Of a stretch of 17,668 nucleotides of DNA, positions 14,220 through 17,668 are shown piece by piece. Under the pieces are notes generated by a model. That model saw only the letters and a program-made list of their open reading frames with translations. It ran no database searches and had not been told where the DNA came from. Positions within the stretch are counted from its first letter, which is position 1; each line of letters opens with the position of its first letter. Position numbers and translations under genes: made by a program. The stretch is from Flavobacteriales bacterium (GTDB lineage Bacteria; Bacteroidota; Bacteroidia; Flavobacteriales; Weeksellaceae), in NCBI GenBank assembly GCA_900770875.1, contig CAAGLV010000029.1:1-17668 (forward strand), given 5' to 3'.

Positions 14220-16058
14220 ATGAAAGAGGTTTTTAAAAATATAGCAATTGTACTTTTTACGTTTCTTTTTTTGAGTAGTTTATCGGCACAAGATTCGCTT
14301 CAAAAATCATTAGAAAAACGATTAATTGAATTAGCTAATCAACGAAAAGAGGATTCGATTAAACGAGTTGAATTAGAAAATAAATTAACTAAAATACAAT
14401 CAACATCAAAAGAAAAAGAATCGCTATTAAAAGAATTAAGCTTCTTAAAAAGTAGAGATTCAATTGTGTTTAAGCGCCAAAAAGATAAAATCGATTCGCT
14501 TCGTTTAATTAACAAAGGTGTTCCGGTTGTTCCGTTTCAGGACACATTGTTTTGGGTTTATCGTGGTGTTGGTGGTTTTACAGCCAAAGAGCGTGCGCGT
14601 GCTATCGAAGATAAAATTAAAGAATTTGCAAAATCGTTCGATTTTTCAAAAGATTCGATTAAAATCTCGAACGACGAAAATCAATATATTATTTATTCGA
14701 ACAAAAATATGATTGCAAGCGTTGGTTTGCAAGATGCTTTATGGGAAAATACTTCAGCCGAATTATTAGCAAAAAAATATGCTACGCTGATAGGAAATTC
14801 GATCGAGAAGCATCGTTCGGATGTTAGTTTTCCAACATTAGCAAAAGGATCGTTGTATGCAATTTTATTAATTTCGGTTGTTAGCGGAATTATTTATTTA
14901 ATTAACAAAACAACCAATTGGATTAAATTAAAACTTTTCAGAAAAAAAGATTTTCTGTATGCGCCTTTGGCAAAAAAGAACATCAAAATTTTTAGTGCTA
15001 AAAAGCAAATTACTTACTTATGGCTACTTATCGATGTTTTTCGTTGGTTGGTTATTGTATTAATTATCTATTTAGCATTACCTGTTTTATTTAATTTTTT
15101 TCCATCAACACAAGGATACACAACCGTTTTAATCGAAAATATTTTAGATCCATTAAAGAAAATTGCCCGTGCAGTAATCGATTATTTACCTAATCTTCTA
15201 ACAATAATTATCATCGTATTTATTTTTAGAATGATTTCTAAATTTTTAGATTTCTTAGCGCGTGAGTTAGAAAATGGACGATTAACCATAAACGGATTTT
15301 ATAAAGAATGGACAAAACCAACTCGACAAATCATAAAAGTATTATTATTAATCTTTATGATGATTGTAATTTTTCCGTATTTACCTGGTGCTAAATCGCC
15401 AATTTTTCAGGGGATTTCTGTTTTTGTCGGAATTTTGTTTACGTTTGGTTCGGCTGGTGCTTTAGGAAATATTATGGCCGGATTATTATTAACTTATACG
15501 CGTGCTTTTGCCAATGGAGATTATGTGAAAATAGGGGATATAACAGGAGAAATTATTGAACGAAATTTATTGGTAACCAGAATTAGAACGATAAAAAACG
15601 AGATTATTTCGGTTCCTAATTCTACGGTGATGAATAGTCATACCACAAATTTTAGTACCGATTCTTCCTCAAAAGGATTAATAATTTACACCGAATTTGC
15701 TTTGGGATACGATATTGCGTGGGAAAAAGTGCACGAGGTTGCAATTCAAGCGGCATTAAAAATTCCAGAAATTAAAAAGCATCCACAACCATTTGTTTTT
15801 CAGTTGCGTTTAGATGATTTTTATGTTACCTATCAAATTAATGCTTATATCGCAGATGCTAATCGTCAAGAATTTATTTATTCGGATTTGCGTCGTCAAT
15901 TAATCGACGAATTTAATGCGGCCGGAATCGAATTACTTTCGCCTCATTTTATGGCACATCGTGGTGGTAACGAACCTCAATTTCCGAAAGATAAAATTCC
16001 AGATTCGTATAAAACTTCCGAGTTTAATGTTAAAATTTCGGAGGATAAAAAAGAATAA
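14220..16058 (+). CDS. large MscS-family mechanosensitive ion channel
   Basis: This 612-residue inner-membrane channel probably releases solutes on hypo-osmotic shock. A signal peptide spans about 1-23 (ending LSA). A Lys/Glu-rich, heptad-like coiled-coil region (about 25-98) and a small mixed domain (about 105-200) are predicted to be periplasmic. Transmembrane segments lie near 209-227, 268-293, 322-343 and 371-388, and the pore helix region (396-430) is rich in Gly/Ala (FTFGSAGALGNIMAG). The MscS beta-domain follows with GDYVKIGDITGEIIE (433-447) and VPNST (465-469), then a C-terminal alpha/beta domain to about 575. It is a long-form channel with an added periplasmic part, unlike the roughly 290-residue E. 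coli MscS. It is divergent from nth and has no operon partner. Confidence 0.9.
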   Translation: MKEVFKNIAIVLFTFLFLSSLSAQDSLQKSLEKRLIELANQRKEDSIKRVELENKLTKIQSTSKEKESLLKELSFLKSRDSIVFKRQKDKIDSLRLINKGVPVVPFQDTLFWVYRGVGGFTAKERARAIEDKIKEFAKSFDFSKDSIKISNDENQYIIYSNKNMIASVGLQDALWENTSAELLAKKYATLIGNSIEKHRSDVSFPTLAKGSLYAILLISVVSGIIYLINKTTNWIKLKLFRKKDFLYAPLAKKNIKIFSAKKQITYLWLLIDVFRWLVIVLIIYLALPVLFNFFPSTQGYTTVLIENILDPLKKIARAVIDYLPNLLTIIIIVFIFRMISKFLDFLARELENGRLTINGFYKEWTKPTRQIIKVLLLIFMMIVIFPYLPGAKSPIFQGISVFVGILFTFGSAGALGNIMAGLLLTYTRAFANGDYVKIGDITGEIIERNLLVTRIRTIKNEIISVPNSTVMNSHTTNFSTDSSSKGLIIYTEFALGYDIAWEKVHEVAIQAALKIPEIKKHPQPFVFQLRLDDFYVTYQINAYIADANRQEFIYSDLRRQLIDEFNAAGIELLSPHFMAHRGGNEPQFPKDKIPDSYKTSEFNVKISEDKKE

Positions 16059-16064
16059 TATATC

Positions 16065-16081
16065 ACGACTTATTTTGTCGT
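16065..16081 (+). terminator. weak hairpin after the MscS-type gene
   Basis: ACGAC / GTCGT with loop TTATTTT lies 7 bases after the channel stop and can extend by three A-T pairs past a mismatch. No T-run follows, so this is a doubtful terminator; read-through towards bcp is possible. Confidence 0.3.
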
Positions 16082-16091
16082 TATACTAAAT

Positions 16092-16099
16092 TATATTTG
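16092..16099 (+). promoter_or_regulatory. candidate -7 element for bcp-recA
   Basis: TATATTTG is an exact TAnnTTTG about 83 bases before the bcp ATG. The TTG found upstream (16075-16077) is only 14 bases away, too near for the consensus. A second candidate, TATTTTTA (16154-16161), lies closer to the gene with the final base changed. The choice is open. Confidence 0.4.
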
Positions 16100-16181
16100 T
16101 AATAGAGATAAAGATTAATTGATTATAAGAAAATCGATTTAAGATTTAATCCTTATTTTTACAAGAACTTCAAAATTTATA

Positions 16182-16634
16182 ATGATGTTAAAAGTAGGAG
16201 ATAAAGTTCCAGATTTTCAAGGAGTTGATCAAGAAGGTAAAACCATTTCGTATCAAGATTTTACAGGAAAAAAATTAGTTGTTTTTTTCTATCCAAAAGC
16301 GAGTACGCCAGGATGTACTGCCGAAGCTTGCGATTTAAGAGATAACGAAAATGCATTAAAAGCACAAGGTTATCATTTAGTTGGGGTTAGTGCCGACTCG
16401 GTAGAAAGACAAAAGAAATTTGCTGATAAATACGAATTGCCTTTTCCGTTATTAGCCGACGAAAATCACACGATTTTAAATGCTTTTGGCGTTTGGGGAC
16501 CTAAAAAATTTATGGGGAAAGAATATGATGGAATTCATCGTACCACTTTTATCGTAAACGAAGAAGGTACAATTACAGATGTAATTGAGAAAGTAAAAAC
16601 AAAAGAACACGCAAAACAAATTTTAGAAAAATAA
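16182..16634 (+). CDS. bcp: thiol peroxidase, Bcp/PrxQ-type peroxiredoxin
   Basis: This thioredoxin-dependent peroxiredoxin reduces hydrogen and organic peroxides in the cytosol. The 150 residues match the family. The thioredoxin fold contains YPKASTPGCTAEAC, with peroxidatic Cys45 and a resolving Cys50 five residues later, the atypical two-Cys arrangement of Bcp/PrxQ. VGVSADSVERQKKFADKY and a conserved HRTTFIV segment follow. Two ATGs are adjacent (16182 and 16185); the second would give the common MLKVGDKVPDF start. recA begins 12 bases after the stop, so the two genes are probably one transcript, linking peroxide defence and recombinational repair. Confidence 0.95.
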   Translation: MMLKVGDKVPDFQGVDQEGKTISYQDFTGKKLVVFFYPKASTPGCTAEACDLRDNENALKAQGYHLVGVSADSVERQKKFADKYELPFPLLADENHTILNAFGVWGPKKFMGKEYDGIHRTTFIVNEEGTITDVIEKVKTKEHAKQILEK

Positions 16635-16646
16635 AAAAATAATATA

Positions 16647-17668
16647 ATGAGCGATTTAGATAATAAAAAGAAGGCACTTCAACTTATCTTAGATAAGATG
16701 GATAAAGCTTACGGTAAAGGAACTGTAATGCGTATGGGGGATTCAGCTGTTGATGATAAAATCGAAGTAATTCCTTCAGGATCTTTAGGATTAGATTTAG
16801 CTCTAGGAGTAGGAGGGTATCCAAAAGGTCGTGTAATTGAAATTTATGGTCCAGAATCTTCTGGTAAAACAACATTAACATTACACGCAATCGCAGAAGC
16901 ACAAAAAGCAGGTGGGATCGCAGCTTTTATTGATGCTGAGCACGCTTTCGACCGTTTTTATGCAGCTAAATTAGGAGTTGATGTAGAAAATTTAATTATC
17001 TCTCAACCAGATAATGGAGAGCAAGCATTAGAAATTGCGGATAATTTAATTCGTTCGGGTGCTATTGATATTATCGTAATCGACTCGGTTGCCGCTTTAA
17101 CACCAAAAGCAGAGATCGAAGGAGAAATGGGTGATTCGCGTATGGGATTACAAGCGCGTTTAATGTCTCAAGCATTACGTAAATTAACAGGTACAATTAA
17201 TAAAACAAAATGTACTGCAATTTTCATTAACCAATTACGCGAAAAAATTGGGGTAATGTTCGGAAATCCAGAAACAACAACAGGTGGTAATGCTTTAAAA
17301 TTCTACGCTTCTGTTCGTATCGATATTCGTCGTTCAACTCAAATTAAAAATGGAGACGAAGTAATCGGAAATCACTCGAAAGTTAAGGTAGTTAAAAACA
17401 AAGTTGCACCTCCTTTCCGCCAAGCAGAATTTGATATCATGTATGGAGAAGGAATCTCTAAAGTTGGTGAAGTTTTAGATATGGGTGTTGAAAAAGGTGT
17501 GGTTACAAAATCTGGATCTTGGTACTCGTACAACGACAGCAAGTTAGGACAAGGACGTGATGCTGTTAAAGAATTATTAAAAGATAATCCTGAATTATGT
17601 GAAGAAATCGAAGCGAAAATTGTAGCTTTGATCAAAGGTGAGCCAGTTGATGGTAAACCTTCTGTAGA
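16647..17668 (+). CDS. recA: recombinase RecA, 3' end outside window
   Basis: This is the central strand-exchange and SOS co-protease protein. The frame from the ATG at 16647 (MSDLDNKKKALQ) stays open for 340 codons to the window edge; only the variable acidic tail can be missing. The Walker A motif GPESSGKTT lies at 68-76, Glu99 is in FIDAEH, the Walker B segment is IIVIDSVAALTPKAEIEGE (142-160), DNA-binding loop L1 is near MGDSRMGLQARLMS (161-174), NQLREKIGVMFGNPETTTGG (195-214) includes loop L2, and the C-terminal domain begins near 270. Only 12 bases separate it from bcp. No terminator, TAnnTTTG promoter or recognisable LexA-type operator was seen there, so it is likely transcribed from the bcp promoter or from one inside bcp. 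Confidence 0.97.
   Translation, partial: MSDLDNKKKALQLILDKMDKAYGKGTVMRMGDSAVDDKIEVIPSGSLGLDLALGVGGYPKGRVIEIYGPESSGKTTLTLHAIAEAQKAGGIAAFIDAEHAFDRFYAAKLGVDVENLIISQPDNGEQALEIADNLIRSGAIDIIVIDSVAALTPKAEIEGEMGDSRMGLQARLMSQALRKLTGTINKTKCTAIFINQLREKIGVMFGNPETTTGGNALKFYASVRIDIRRSTQIKNGDEVIGNHSKVKVVKNKVAPPFRQAEFDIMYGEGISKVGEVLDMGVEKGVVTKSGSWYSYNDSKLGQGRDAVKELLKDNPELCEEIEAKIVALIKGEPVDGKPSV

Noticed and set aside
16684..17635. Minus-strand ORFs within recA
   Set aside because: They are shadows of the recA frame, which is open throughout and fully conserved.

Overview
The window is chromosomal housekeeping DNA from a low-GC member of the Bacteroidota, most likely a flavobacterium (order Flavobacteriales; the genus cannot be fixed by eye). 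The evidence is AT-rich coding sequence, no Shine-Dalgarno motifs before most starts, several promoters of the Bacteroidota type (TTG, about 20 bases, TAnnTTTG), Flavobacteriia-like protein sequences (topoisomerase IV, RecA, a TonB-dependent receptor), and tRNA genes without an encoded CCA. No insertion sequence, prophage, integrase or CRISPR array is visible.

Layout. 1-5065 (+): the 3' part of parE, then parC, then a rhomboid protease gene whose ATG overlaps the parC stop; a two-way terminator follows. 5131-5763 (-): an NlpC/P60 lipoprotein. 5919-7082 (+): a translation cluster, tRNA-Glu, rpsT and three identical tRNA-Glu genes, with three good promoters and an unexplained 306-base hairpin-rich spacer between copies two and three. 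7057-7222: three terminator-like hairpins. 7239-8879 (-): purK-purE, which together convert AIR to CAIR in purine synthesis. 8942-9883 (+): a membrane-anchored endonuclease/exonuclease/phosphatase-family protein. 9913-10224 (-): a small GNAT-fold protein. 10306-12598 (+): a TPP riboswitch followed by a TonB-dependent receptor, presumably an outer-membrane thiamine importer. 12635-14105 (-): nth (endonuclease III lacking its Fe-S cysteines) overlapping an alpha/beta hydrolase gene. 14220-16058 (+): a large MscS-type channel. 16182-17668 (+): bcp peroxiredoxin and recA, the latter cut by the window end.

The most interesting point is the thiamine locus. A TPP aptamer lies about 80 bases before the receptor start, and the receptor ATG lies inside a 10-bp perfect hairpin. 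The 5' arm of that hairpin can instead pair with GAAAGGGG in the 5' strand of the aptamer. This suggests a switch that hides or frees the start codon directly, which would suit a lineage that rarely uses Shine-Dalgarno sequences. Other points are the cysteine-free Nth, the structured inter-tRNA spacer, a divergent tRNA-Glu isodecoder, and stop codons inside or touching shared terminators.
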